The notes: generated from the letters alone by a model not told the origin. A stretch of 64,000 nucleotides of DNA from Apricaphanius iberus (GCA_028564705.1 JAPXFQ010002919.1:248001-312000), one strand, 5' to 3'. Counted from the first letter of the stretch, positions 36,976 to 48,360 are shown. A program made the numbers and translations.

Positions 36976-38499
36976 TAATAGGATGTGTTAGGATGTAAAT
37001 CTATACCTACTTAACAGCTTTTTGCACACTTTTGCTGGCTGACACATATAATATACATGCACATTGTAGAGAGTAATATGTATCTTCATTGTACAATTTG
37101 CTTTTGTAAGTTAGTGTTGCTATTGTGTCGTCCTGAGTCATGCCTCATCTCGTTCGCTCACCTGGCAGGCCAAGACAGCACATTCTGTACCTTTTTTACC
37201 TGGCACTGCTGATTGTAGCATGCTCAGAGTTCTCCTTTTTAGGCATTTACCTTGTTGATCTAATCTATTCGTAATCTTAATGTGGGCTAACGATTGCAAC
37301 ATTGCTGGAATTCAGGGATGGATGACTTGTGAAATTCAGTGGATGTTAAACACATGCGGTCGTGTTCAGTGCCTTAACGTTACATTACACAGACCAACCA
37401 CAGCTGCTCACTCTGATTTTTATCCATAACCTCCAGATGGATATTATAATGTGAGTGATTAGATATTTGTGATGTATTTAGCCCAGTTTCTGAGTACTTG
37501 GAGAGATGTTGCTTTAGTAATTTTAGCCATGGTGCTATAAACACTGGGCCGCAGGGCTGTCGTTAGATTAGACTTCATAAATAATGTTTTAAGGTCACTG
37601 AAACGGGTGAAAATGCCTCAGGGGAAGATGTGTCATGCTACAGCTAAAAGCTTGTCAAAGGTGTAATGCCTCAGAGCAGGTAAACTCTGTTGGATTGTGA
37701 CTTTCTCAACCCGACTCATTAGGAGCCTTTGTCTCGCAGAGACCTCAGACAGAAACCCGAGTCTCTGTTTGATGATGGATTCTGTGTAATTTGTCTCGTT
37801 TTGTTATTTTTCCCTTTCTCCTATGTCACTGTGTGCTTTTGTGTGGGAGTTTGTTTACATGTCTTCTGTGTGCTTTTGTGTGTATTACACTTGAGTGTGT
37901 AAGATGGGCAGCAAAAGTCTGGTTTGAAGTTTGATTGATTGTTATATCACTGTTGATTATTATTCCTGGGTGGTGGGAATAGATATCCAGCGGTGTGTTC
38001 TGCCAGAGGATCGGATCACTTATCACCGGGCTGTCTTCCAGCCATATTGTAACGCTTTGGCAACCTGATATGGTTGCCTTAATACTCCCATAATGTTATT
38101 CTGTGACTTTGTTGTGTGCTCACTCATGGTCAGTGGCCCCAAAATGGATAGGTAGATCATGCATCCCGTAGTCTGTTGAAATGACCCATTTTTACTTTAA
38201 TTCTGAAAATGAACTATTTGTTCTTAAATCTAGGTATTTGTATTAGGGCTACTACTAGTTATCAATTAGTCCGTTTTACATGTGCTTCTCTACAGCCATT
38301 CCCTTCTTCTTGAAGCTCCTCCATTTACAGCTAAAACCTGATATACAGTGCATAAAAAGCCATATCACCTCTTATTTTATTTATGTGGGATGTTTTTAGT
38401 TTGGATTTCCTAAATTATTACTATGATTAATGCTGTAATAAAAAATGTAATGGAAAATTGGGAAAAAAAAATCTAAACTTTTTTTCCAAATTCAAACAT

Positions 38500-38830
38500 T
38501 TACATACATTGTTTTAGTATTAGCTAGATTTTGCTTTTTGAACTGTATAACTAAAGTCTAAAATATTTGTGGTATTCTACCAAAAAACCTTCTCTCAATA
38601 GTTTGCTGGAATTTTGTCTTTTCCTCCTGACAGAACTGCTCTAATCTAGTCAGGTTCGTATCCTGCCTTGTTTGCAGCTCTGCCTACAAAATTTCCAATA
38701 AATAGAATTTTGTTCCCATGCTTTAACTTCCTAGCTGATGCATTAAAACTTTGCTTTAATATTTCAACATACAATTATTTCCCCATAATGTTATCTGCTG
38801 CAAAACACATCACAGTCACCATACTACTAA
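38500..38830 (-). mobile_element. Sleeping Beauty-type Tc1 relic, antisense
   Basis: CATGCTTTAACTTCCTAGCTGATGC, TTGCTTTAATATTTCAACATA and CTGCTGCAAAACACATCACA follow the antisense order of a salmonid-type Tc1 transposase gene. Heavily diverged, no open frame. Confidence 0.45.
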
Positions 38831-39212
38831 AAACTTGGGGTGGGTTTGGGCATGTGCCACTGGGAGGAGACTCTAGGGTAGACTGAGAACACGCTTGAGA
38901 GATTTTGTATCCTGTCTGGCATGGAAACACCTGGTGATCTCCCAGAATAAGGTGGAGGATAATTTTTGCTATAAAAGCCTAATGCTATTACTGCTTATTA
39001 TAGATATTGGTATATCTGGTGACACGATATGTATCCTCTGGAATGAAGAAGGTGAAAACATCCACCAGCTATCTATCATACTTTTGATTTTACTACTAAA
39101 ATGACCATCATTATTAATGGTTCCATTCAAATTCTTAAACATTTAATAAAACTAAAAGTTAAAATAAAAACATAAATTTATATATATATATATAAATATA
39201 TGTGTGTGTATA

Positions 39213-39430
39213 GCACAGACCAAAAGTTTGGACACATCTTCTCATTCAATGAGTTCCCTTTCTTTTCATGACTATTGACATTGTAGATTCCCACTGAAGG
39301 CATCAAAACTAGTACATCAAGTACTAAGCATCTCTGGGAACTCCTTCAAGACTGTAGGAAAACCATTTTGGGTGACTACCTCTTGAAGCTCAAGAGAATG
39401 CAAAGCAGTAATCAGAGCAAAGGGTGGTTT
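39213..39430 (+). mobile_element. internally deleted Tc1-like element just upstream of fhl3 exon 2
   Basis: The left end CAGACCAAAAGTTTGGACACA plus TCTTCTCATTCAATGAG is the terminal repeat of a known fish Tc1-like family. It is joined directly to a transposase C-terminal piece reading TSSTKHLWELLQDCRKTILG then DYLLKL. The DDE domain is deleted and the right end runs into (TA)n. It lies about 170 bp before the exon 2 acceptor. Confidence 0.65.
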
Positions 39431-39438
39431 ACATATAT

Positions 39439-39477
<39 letters not shown>
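39431..39477. repeat. (AT)n microsatellite near fhl3 exon 2
   Basis: Imperfect ACATAT then about 18 AT units, 120 bp upstream of the exon 2 acceptor. Confidence 0.9.
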
Positions 39478-39479
<2 letters not shown>

Positions 39480-39597
39480 GGCATATCAATATTTTCTTAC
39501 TTCACTCCTGCTGATGCTGTGACTTCCACATTCATTTTTATCCATTTATTTTTCTTGAACACTGTTTTCTTCTGATCCTCCTCTTCCTGGGTCACAG

Positions 39598-39769
39598 GTT
39601 GGCAGAAACTACGATGGCTGACCGGTTTGACTGTGATAACTGCAAAGAATCCCTGTACGGCCGCAAGTACATCCAATCTGATGACAACCCATACTGCATC
39701 CCCTGTTACGACAGTCTATTTTCAAACACCTGTGACGAATGTAAAGAGCTTATTGGCCATGATGCAAGG
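39598..39769 (+). CDS. fhl3: fhl3 exon 2: end of 5' UTR, start codon, half LIM and start of LIM1
   Basis: The acceptor is a pyrimidine-rich tract ending CACAG at 39593-39597. A second AG at 39604-39605 would also give an acceptor but alters only the 5' UTR. Translation starts at ATG 39614 and encodes 52 residues (MADRFDCDNC... to HDAR). The exon ends AGG followed by GTAAGG (donor 39770), phase 0. It carries the N-terminal half LIM zinc finger and the first two ligands of LIM1. An internally deleted Tc1-like element and a (TA)n tract end about 120 bp upstream of the acceptor. Confidence 0.95.
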
Positions 39770-42700
39770 GTAAGGCGTCCATGTTGATGTGACCAAATGT
39801 ATAGTCAGCAATGTTACAACTCCAAATTGCATGTGAAAGAGTATGTTATTTTTCATCAAAACAAAAATATAATTAAAAGATGTTCTTACTTTACTGAAGT
39901 CGATGTATAACTTTCTTTTTTCCACATTTTATACCACCCAACATCAAGTTATTCAATAACGAACAACAAAGGATGACTGATTAGCCTTGTTTATGTTTTG
40001 ACATGGCTTCACATTGCTAAAACACAAGTTGTTTCATCTTATCGATGCATATGTCATCATAAACGAGGGGTATTGTATGAGATTTTTTTAGTCAACAAAC
40101 AAATTATGCCATTGTAAAAATACAGGATGAGGAAAATTCGTCCTCTTCTCCACAATCGTGTTACATACAGATACTAACTGGTGGCTTTAGAAGGTACTTG
40201 GTTGCACTGCATGCCGTTAAGGAGTAAAGGGTTTCCGAAAACAAATGCTCACCACAACTTTCAAATTGTTATTTGTTTTTAAAAACTGCAATTTTCTTTC
40301 CTCTTCACAACTATGTTGTACTTTGTGTATGTTCGTCACATTATATCCCAAAGAATGCATTCAGTTATGTGGTTATAACATGATAAAATTAGGGAAAGCT
40401 CAAGGGATTTCAATATATGTGTAAGGCATTATATGTTTGTCTTGTTTCACTCGGTGCTCTCCATGCAGAAATGTTTGTGACAGTTTCACACTCCTCTCTG
40501 CTCCTGTTTTAGATACATGCCTATGTTTACCTTAAGTCTTCCTGTCATTCCCTTATTTGGTCCGTTAGGTTCCTAAGTCACTGACAGCATGACTTAATAT
40601 CAGTGGAGGTTTTGCAGCTGTAAAAAAAATGACTTCCAGTCTCTTCATTGTCTCTTCCCCTTTCCGCTGCCAGGAGCTCTTCTACGAGGACAGACATTAT
40701 CACGAGCATTGTTTCCGTTGTTTCCGCTGCGACCGCTCTCTGGCAGACGAACCCTTCACCAGCCAGGATGACGCGCTGCTCTGCAACGACTGCTACTGTA
40801 ATGAGTTCTCCTCCAAATGTGTCGCCTGTGACAAGATCGTCATGCCAGGTGAAAGTGAAAATAGATGTAGAAGATTTTTCTCACAAATTTGTTGAATAAG
40901 AAGATTTCGGTCATCAATTGAAAGAAGAAAAAGCCTTTAAAGGCATTAAGGAGTTACAAAAATATCTCTACCTCACCAACTTTGCTTCCTCATGTACAAA
41001 GCTTCATTGTTCCTCCTCTTATTTACCATGTAGTATACAAATGCAAATCATAATAGGCAAATGATTTTGGAAAATACGGGAGAAGTAAAAGATGATCAAA
41101 CAGAGAGATAAAAGACAAAAATTCTGAAAAAACAAGTGGAAAAAAGAAGTGCAAAAGAAACATTTCTAGCTAAGCAGGAGCCAAGGATGAATGTGACAGA
41201 TTAATTATCTCTCTGCATCACTTGTCTGTAAACTGGATCCCCAGGTGTGGAACCCTACCCGCAGAACTGCTGATCAAAGGAGATAAAGAAGTCATTTAGC
41301 AAACATCCATCCAACACCTTTCAGAGCACTTATAAAGCTTCAACAGGTTCCAAGAACAGTTCCATTCCGATACGTCAGCACGATACGTCATGTCCCTCAC
41401 TTATCTGCCTAACAGAGTGGATCTTTCGTTAGTCTCAACTGAAAAATGTGTGTTAAAATTGAGCAGATTAGATTAGTAGATTATTTGGCTGTGTATTTAG
41501 AAAAGCCTGTGAAGCTGAAATTTAGAAAGTCTGCTGTAAACATTTTGTTGCAGTTTCATGTAAAATCTAAACTTTTGCAGTAACATAAGAAAAAGATTAT
41601 AGGAAAAGATTCACAAACAGTCTAACTCAGACATATCCTGAGGTAAAGTCACAAAACTGTGATGTTTGCACCGCTTCTTGGGCAATGTTTTGTGCATGCT
41701 ATGTCCTTTATGTTTGCACCAGATTCATGACATAGATTCTGTATCAGTAAACATGTTCAGGATTTTAATTCTAAATGAATAGGTGATGTTGATTAATTTG
41801 ATGGCTGTGGATCAGTTAGTCATTTAATTCCTTTACTTGGTTCACTCAAATAGGAAACAATGTTGAATTGTGTTTTCTTTGTTCTTAAAAATAAAAGTGA
41901 AACTGTTGATCTTTACTAATGAAACAAATACATAAAGTGTTTTTTGTCATCTACATTTCATGGCATTAGATATTTCGGATTTAGTAGATATGACGGTAAA
42001 AAACAACTGACAACTGGCAATGAAATGTTTGATGACCCCTGGTTTAAGACAGGAGTTATCAGCAATGTTTCTGCTGCACTTAAAAGTCTGACAGACAGTA
42101 TAAATTCATATGTGTCGACTTACTCCAAAATCAGATATTTAACTTCTAAACCTTGTAATACATGGATCTTATTGATTGATTGATTTATGGATTTATCTGT
42201 TGGTCCTCTGAAGAACAAACTAAATGTTTGTAGTACTGTGTTGTTAAAAACACTTCTGTGCGGAACTGCTGATCACAAACTCATTCAGCGTATCACAGCG
42301 TGTAATGCAGGAACCCCTTAAACTATCACAACTGAATGCCAAGCATTCAGTTGTGATAGTTTAAGGTGATTTCTGATTTTAAGGTGATTAAAGTGATTTC
42401 ATTTATCTAAAAATCACCTCATAATTTCCTCCCCACTGTTTAAGTCCTCATAAGCTGGTGTCCAGCCAGAGTTTCTCCCAAACTTGCACAAACATAAAAC
42501 AAGGAGATTCACACCCACAGCTGACATGAAGGCATAAATAAACTCTCAAGGAATTTGTGTGAACATTTTCAGTTGACGCTTTTAATAAGATTGCGCTGTC
42601 GAGCTGCTTATAAGCTCTCATGTCGGGAGTGGTCGGTTTGATATTCTATTCATCCTGCAGCCAACGCCTCTGACACAGACAGCGGCTGTGTTTCCAAGAT

Positions 42701-45700
42701 CACTGCAATCTAAAAACCAATCTCAACTTTCATTTTGGAATCTGACACTATTTATGGCACAGACATCATGTGTTCTTTTCAGATGAAAAAAAAACAACTG
42801 CTCTAAAAATGTGATGATTGAGTAGATCAATTCAACACTTCTTCATCGGCACCTCTCTGTTTTTGTGAAATTGGATTGTAGAATCTCACTCATGGTTCTG
42901 AACAATAAATAGCTACTATTGTCCATCTTTAACCACAGTGAGTCATCCATGAATTTATAATCTGGAAAGAGTTTTTCAGGATATTTTCATGTTTTTGATT
43001 ATGGAGCATTGCAGCACAGAGACTCTGAAGCATTGAAACGTAAGCAATCTGTGGAAATGTCAGCCCCATATAAACCACTGGATCACAGCATAATAAACTC
43101 GACATCCAGGGGATTTACAGGAAGATCAATCGGTTTCCCTCTCAGAGGGGAAAACTGTATTACCCCTTTTTTGTTTAAAGCATGTTGCTACTTTCTTACT
43201 GTAGAAAAGATTCATGGAGTCTTTGGTATTCATATTTAAACAATATGATAAACAAGGGTTTTTATATGCCGCTGTGCAATCAAGAATTTTAAGTGAGCCC
43301 CAACTAATTTTGTTCGCCTGTGCTGCTCTCCTTTTTTTGCAGGTACAAGAAAACTGGAGTATGCAGGCTCCACATGGCACGAAGGTTGCTTTATCTGTCA
43401 CAGCTGTGAGCAGCCGATTGGCTCCAAGTCCTTCATTCCTGACAAGGACGACCACTACTGCGTGCCCTGCTACGAAGAAAAGTTTGCTCCCCGCTGCACA
43501 CGCTGTAAAAAGGTCTGTAAATCTGTCAAATAACTCCAGTATAACATGATTCCTATTATATTAGGCTGAGAGAGCACTTTTAAACTGCTGAACGTATACA
43601 AAGAAGACGAGTAGTGTTGATATTTTGCAAAATGAATATGAAAAATAATTGTGTATTTTTTTTGTCCAGGCTCTGGCTAAAGGTGGCGTGACCTATCGGG
43701 ATGAGCCATGGCATAAAGAGTGTTTTGTGTGCACAAACTGTAAGACGCAGCTGGCGGGTCAACACTTTACCTCCAGAGATGACAGCCCCTATTGCCTGAA
43801 GTGCTTTGGCAGCTTGTACGCCAAGAAGTGTGAGGCCTGCAGCAAACCGATTACAGGCAAGAATAAACAACTTTACTTTATCCTGGGAAAGTACAAAAAA
43901 CAGCTCCTTAATATTTAAGAAAGCTTTATCAGTTCAGGAAGTGTCAACAATGAGAAAGTTTTATAAGAGAAACCTTGATTGATCTCTCTGGGGGAAATTT
44001 GGGTGTTATAGTAGCACACGCACAAATAAATTGCGCATAAAGCATTAAAGTTGCTGGAATAGGAATAGAAATGACACTATATAATTACCATTACAAACAC
44101 ACTAAAATCCCATCATGGCATATGGTAAGTTTGAAGGCTAAGAAACTTAATTCTGATTCTAATAATAAGAATATATTTTTCTGCTCTGGGCTGATTATTA
44201 TTATGTATTGCCTGTTTATTTGCTTTTCACGTTTTATTTGCTTTCGTTGATCAGTGTTTTACTACTTGGTCTTCTATTTATCTTTTTTTATTCTATCTAT
44301 CTATCTGTCTTTCTGTCTGCCTGCCTGCCTGTCTGTCTGCCTGCCTGCCTTTCTGTCTGCCTGTCTGTTTTCCTGTGTATTTATTTAGGTATTTTAAGAT
44401 GTTATCCTGTTATTTTATACAAATAACAAATAAATAGACATTGTTCCGGTTTTTCCTCTGTGGGAGCCTTCTGCCTCGGGAGCGGTGGTCTTCTGTGTCT
44501 GCCTGGGTGCTCTCCAGGTAGTGCTTGGGTGTAGGTGGGGGTCCCAGCCTACCCTCCTCTGGATACTCTGGGTCAGTGCCTCGGCTACTGCTGTTTATCC
44601 GCTACTGTGGGTGCAGATGGCTCCGTTGATGGCGTTTCCTTACCTAACCTGGCTCATCTGTACTTAGCTCAATGTCCATTTTATTGGGAATTATATGGTC
44701 TTTTTTTATGTCTTTTTAATTTTGCTCCTGACTGTGTCCAAATATGAGAATAGGATTGGGTGGAGGGAGGTATGAATGTTTTTATGCTTAAACTTATTTG
44801 GGGGAGGGGGTGATATATGTGGGGTGATTTTTACTCTGTAAAGCATGTTGAACTGATTTTTTTTTTTTTTTTGCATGAAAAGCGCTTTATAAATAAAGTT
44901 TGATTGACTGATTATAGTACACTTAAATGAATTTAAATTAATAAAAAATGTATTGAAATTTTTGGAGACAACACCCAGATATGGTAACCTTTGCCTTAAA
45001 AAGATGGAGGATAAAAATTATAAATCTCTTAACACTTGGATTGAATCATTACGTCACTATCCACAAAATAAAAATATCTGTAATATTTCATATTTATTTT
45101 ATATTATATTTGTTGAATTCTATGTTTTCTGCAGCTCTTTAATTGTAAAGCTCTAATTATAAATGATATGAACAATATTTTTATGATCTTTGCTGCTTTG
45201 GCAGATCATCAACATAATCAAATCTTTCACAATCTACTATTGTCATACAATTTTCCAATATACTTGAGTTTAAAATATTGATGCATGAAAATGTTAACTG
45301 AGCGAGAACACTGTTGTAATGAACTGCAATGGTCAGCTAAAAGGAGAGATAGACAAATTGTTGTTGTTAGAGTCTGGCAACATTTTGAAAGGATCTCTGC
45401 ATCCTGACCTTTTTGTTTATATCGCCCTTCTTCTGCTCACAGTTGTGTCCTCTCTTTCAGTGTCTGTGTTATATCCACAGATTAGAGCAGAAGCCATGTA
45501 GATTAAATCAAACATGAATGTTTGTTTTAAGCCCGGACGCAGGACAACAGGTTGAATTATTTCCAAAGGCCAGAGCTAAATGTTGAGCTAAGTTTATAGT
45601 GCTGCAATTACAGTTACTGTTCGCTTTACAAGGTATTGACTCATTGATCCTGAATAGTTATACTCTTAAAACTTTAAAGATTTTTATTTAAATAAAAAGT

Positions 45701-46103
45701 AAAAAGATTTAAGATTTAAATTTTGATATTGATAGTATGATATATGTTTGTCCTAAAATTTCAATAAGGTTTTAATGTATGCCTTGAAACAGTTGTTCAG
45801 ATAATATGCAATTTAGAACCCACTGTGGACCTTTTAAAACTAATAGCTTATTTGGCTCAGAGATTTTCACTACAACATTGTAACTAAAGTTAGTAAAAGA
45901 TTAGCCAATCATTCTCTTTACTCAGATGGACCTCTTGTCCCTTTGCCCTAGGTTTCGGAGGAGGAAAGTACATCTCATTTGAAGATCGCCAGTGGCATCA
46001 GCCATGCTTCACCTGCTCCCAGTGCTCCATCTCACTCGTGGGTGCTGGCTTTTTCCCTGATGGAGATAGGATCCTTTGCCGTGACTGCCACAGCAACCTA
46101 TAA
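39614..46103 (+). CDS. fhl3: fhl3, four and a half LIM domains protein 3 (complete, 5 coding exons)
   Basis: Join of 39614-39769, 40674-40848, 43343-43512, 43670-43856 and 45952-46103: 840 nt, 279 residues plus stop, matching the usual 279-280 residues of FHL2/FHL3. FHL proteins are LIM-only scaffolds that bind transcription factors, actin and integrin partners in muscle nuclei and cytoskeleton; they are not enzymes. Visible zinc ligands: half LIM C7/C10/C28/C31; LIM1 C40/C43/H62/C65/C68/C71/C89/C92; LIM2 C101/C104/H123/C126/C129/C132/C150/C153; LIM3 C162/C165/H182/C185/C188/C191/C209/C212; LIM4 C221/C224/H245/C248/C251/C254/C272/C275. FHL3 rather than FHL2 or FHL1 is favoured by YGRKYIQ, ELFYEDRH, SLADEPFT, GGVTYRD and GGGKY, as recalled from vertebrate FHL3. 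The start ATG has A at -3 and G at +4. Intron phases (0,1,0,1) keep frame throughout. Which teleost duplicate (a or b) this is cannot be told. Confidence 0.96.
39770..40673 (+). other. fhl3: fhl3 intron 2 (904 bp)
   Basis: GTAAGG to CCAG, phase 0. AT-rich, with a good pyrimidine tract before the acceptor. No repeats or motifs recognised. Confidence 0.9.
40674..40848 (+). CDS. fhl3: fhl3 exon 3: LIM1 remainder and start of LIM2
   Basis: The acceptor CTGCCAG follows a long pyrimidine run; the donor is CCAG/GTGAAA at 40849. It encodes 58 full codons (ELFYEDRH... to VMP) and the first base of a glycine codon, so it ends in phase 1. Residues 53-110 supply ligands H62, C65, C68, C71, C89, C92 of LIM1 and C101, C104 of LIM2. 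The exon is visibly richer in GC than its flanks. Confidence 0.95.
40849..43342 (+). other. fhl3: fhl3 intron 3 (2494 bp)
   Basis: GTGAAA to TTGCAG, phase 1. Apart from the perfect hairpin at 42316-42366, it is AT-rich DNA in which I recognise nothing. A frame covering 43214-43549 merely runs through exon 4 out of register. Confidence 0.9.
42316..42366. repeat. perfect 24-bp inverted repeat, 3-base loop, in fhl3 intron 3
   Basis: Left arm 42316-42339 and right arm 42343-42366 are exact complements around CAA. In RNA this is a 24-bp stem with a 3-nt loop. Two direct copies of TTAAGGTGATT follow at 42362 and about 42379, and an inverted AATCACCTC lies at about 42411-42419. No gene overlaps it. 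Confidence 0.95.
43343..43512 (+). CDS. fhl3: fhl3 exon 4: LIM2 remainder and start of LIM3
   Basis: The acceptor TTTTTTTGCAG is followed by GT, which completes the split glycine codon, then TRKLEYAGSTWHE. There are 56 further codons (residues 112-167), ending TRCKK in phase 0. The donor AAG/GTCTGT is weak: positions +3 and +4 depart from GTRAGT. LIM2 ligands H123, C126, C129, C132, C150, C153 and LIM3 C162, C165 lie here. Confidence 0.95.
43670..43856 (+). CDS. fhl3: fhl3 exon 5: LIM3 remainder and start of LIM4, GC splice donor
   Basis: The acceptor TTTGTCCAG lies only 157 bp downstream of exon 4. It encodes residues 168-229 (ALAKGGVTYRDEPWHKE... to KPIT) plus one base of a glycine codon. 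The only donor that keeps LIM4 in frame is ACAG/GCAAGA at 43857, a GC donor that matches the AG/GCAAGT consensus of GC-AG introns. Reading straight through would add a few residues and end at the TAA just before 43919, losing LIM4. Confidence 0.94.
44288..44374. repeat. tetranucleotide microsatellite (TATC/TGCC/TGTC)
   Basis: CTAT units pass into CTGC and CTGT units without interruption, in fhl3 intron 5. Makes a spurious cysteine-rich frame. Confidence 0.9.
44440..44920 (+). mobile_element. 3' end of a non-LTR retroelement in fhl3 intron 5
   Basis: GC-richer segment ending in a T run, then AAAAGCGCTTTATAAATAAA and GTTTGATTGACTGATT, the standard end of a fish LINE or LINE-dependent element. 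The upstream 400 bp are 3' UTR-like without coding sequence. Confidence 0.55.
45952..46103 (+). CDS. fhl3: fhl3 exon 6 coding part: LIM4 and stop
   Basis: The acceptor is CTTTGCCCTAG (AG 45950-45951). The first two bases complete glycine 230; FGGGKYISFEDRQWH follows and the frame ends ...CRDCHSNL and TAA at 46101-46103. It supplies LIM4 ligands H245, C248, C251, C254, C272 and C275. Each LIM domain is split between exons at about the same point, as expected of the FHL family. Confidence 0.95.
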
Positions 46104-47379
46104 AGCACTTACCCGGATCTCAGCATTCTTTTTTGCTCTTCAACAATTTTTTTAAACACCCAGGGTTATTTACCAAGGAGGGTAGCACCGGCTAAAAATA
46201 TCCTGCCTCAGGTTGTTTTAATATAAAGACATTAGTTCCCTAATGACCTTGTTTTATATAAGAGGAGCTATGATAGTGTGCAAAATTCCGCTGATGCTAC
46301 GGTTTTCTTTTTCTTTTCTTTTCTTTTTTTTTTTTGCATAAATCAGCACAAAGTTTTTCTCTTTAAGAAAGTTAAAAATTTTGTTTATGGAGTGCCTTAT
46401 TATCAAAATGATTTCTATCTTTAGTGTTTAAATAAGAAATTACAACTGCTTGACACTTTGCCAAAAATGTCTTAATTAATATTACTTGGGGGCTCTAAAG
46501 AAAAGACACAGAACACTGATATAGTATACAATGTCTGCGTTCTATATTTCAGTTGAATGGTGGAGTTACTGTTCTGATGCTCTTGTAACTACAGGTTCAT
46601 GCATTTTGAATGTTGCTTTTTATCCCCTTTCTATTATTGCTTCATAATCAGATGTTTATGCATTTTGAACAAGTTACTGTATTTAGTGACACAGAAGGAG
46701 GTGTGACACTTTTTTGTAAAAAAGTGGCCAAATATTTTTCCTTAAATTCAAGTGATAACAAGTAGAGATTTGTTGGTTCAGGAAATTTCATTTGCACTTT
46801 GGAAAAGATGTCCTTTTTCTACCATTACTTACTTTTATGTGCACATAATTACACAGCTGTAACGCATGGCATAAGTAACAGATCCGTTTTTGCCGTGCGT
46901 GTGCCTATTTTCTAACTCTGCAATGATTCTTCATTTACATAAATGTTCAGTTAAGCCCTCTTTTTTTATTTTGTAATGTATATTTTTAATATCTGTGCAC
47001 AAAGAGTCAGTATTTTTAACTATAAAAGAAAATGCAAAACTGTTTTGCATTGGAAAAAATATGCATGCTTTAATTTGCCACAGTTTCTCTCATTACAATT
47101 TTTTTTTCTTTTTTATTGTTAGCTACAGTAATGTATGTAAAAATGACAGTGTTGCGACAAACTATTTACACCTTTCAAGGTCTCTTCTATTTTTGCTCTT
47201 TTGTCACAGTTCTATGTTTCATCATCTAAAAGAATTCTTCAATCATAGAAAGATACAAAATGCGATTTTTACATCAGAATTTCATTTATACACTCTTAAC
47301 ACCAAATTGGCCCTATAGGAAAAAGTACATCTAATAACTGGATTTGTCAGAAGCAACAGCTGTCATCTTGCATTCGCAA

Positions 47380-48360
47380 CCTGCAGATTTGTGAGGGTTT
47401 CTTCTTTGCAGAATTGTTTTAGTTCAACAGCATTGAAAGGTTTTCCAGAAAAAAAAATCACAAACTGATGGTTGAATGTTCTCCTGTATGTTTTTTTGTT
47501 TTTGTTTGTTTGTAGAGAGCACAATTTATGATTGAATCATTTGTTGCCAGTCATCCAAGTCCTAGAGCAGCAAAGCCATCCCTTTACCACCACTATGTAT
47601 GACAATTCAAATGTTGTTTTTCTGAAAAGCTGTGTTATTGTTATGCCAAATGTAACAGGACACACACCCTCCAAAAAGTTCTGCTTTTATCTTTTCAGTC
47701 CACGGCATATTTTCCTTTATGTTTTGGTAATCAACATGTTTTTAGGAAAATGCAAAACATGTCACCAGTGTTTTTTTTTGTTGTTTTTTTTTGTTTACCT
47801 TGATTCCATTTTCTTTGTGTTATATAATGAACACTGACCTTAACTTAGGGGAGTGAAGATACTTTCAATGTTGTCTGGGTTCTTTCTGCCATCCTGGATG
47901 AGTTGTCAATGGGCTTTTGGAGTAATTCTGATGGCATATCCACTTCTGGAGGCAACTACCACTCTTCCATGTATTTGTTTCAGTTTGTGGATAATGATGA
48001 AATTGTTGTCAATGTTTTTAATCTATTTTTGAATTTCTTCAGAACAGTCCATGAGGTTCTGCAGTTTAACCTTTTTATAGCCTGCTTTATGTTGTCAGAC
48101 AGTTTTTCCTTTTTCCTACAGGTCAAGCAGCCTTATCAAGCCTGGATTTGGCCAGTAAACATGAATAGTAGCCTTTCAAATGATTTTATTAATTATCGTA
48201 AATGTATTATTACTCAAGGAGGACTGTTAATAATTTTTCCACATATGCTGGGGTTTGATTTGGATAGCTATTTACCCTTTATAAATGACATTGTACTTTA
48301 AAAACAATAAACACAATAGTAGAAAAAACAAGATATCTGTAATGAGGCAAATACTTTTTT
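47380..48360 (-). mobile_element. Tc1-like relic, antisense, in or just beyond the fhl3 3' UTR
   Basis: Antisense motifs in order: GCAGAATTGTTTTAGTTCA; ATGCCAAATGTAACAGGACAC; CCTCCAAAAAGTTCTGC (reads KAELFGG on the minus strand); GAACACTGACCTTAACTTAG; GGATGAGTTGTCAATGGGC; ending GAGGCAAATACTTTTTTCAC, the family's terminal repeat. Same family as 34992-36975. All frames are broken. Confidence 0.6.

Larger units (their letters stand above)
5877..39597 (+). other. fhl3: intron 1 of fhl3 (if the 5' exon is correct), 33.7 kb
   Basis: Bounded by GTAAGA at 5877 and CACAG at 39593-39597. It contains no convincing coding exon. Its content is mobile-element relics, simple repeats and single-copy AT-rich DNA, described separately. 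The stretches 5990-8800, 8940-10650, 11600-14400, 14570-15810, 17025-20350, 26760-28460, 28530-30140 and 36980-38490 show nothing I recognise. Confidence 0.4.
43857..45951 (+). other. fhl3: fhl3 intron 5 (2095 bp, GC-AG)
   Basis: Starts GCAAGA and ends CCTAG, phase 1. It carries a tetranucleotide microsatellite at 44288-44374 and the 3' end of a non-LTR retroelement at about 44440-44920. The rest shows nothing recognisable. Confidence 0.88.

Noticed and set aside
42316..42366. Hairpin as a microRNA gene
   Set aside because: Three-base loop and perfect stem of only 24 bp are unlike typical animal microRNA precursors.
48306..48311. AATAAA as the main fhl3 poly(A) signal
   Set aside because: It lies in the terminal part of a Tc1-like relic and lacks a clear downstream GT-rich element; later hexamers are better placed.
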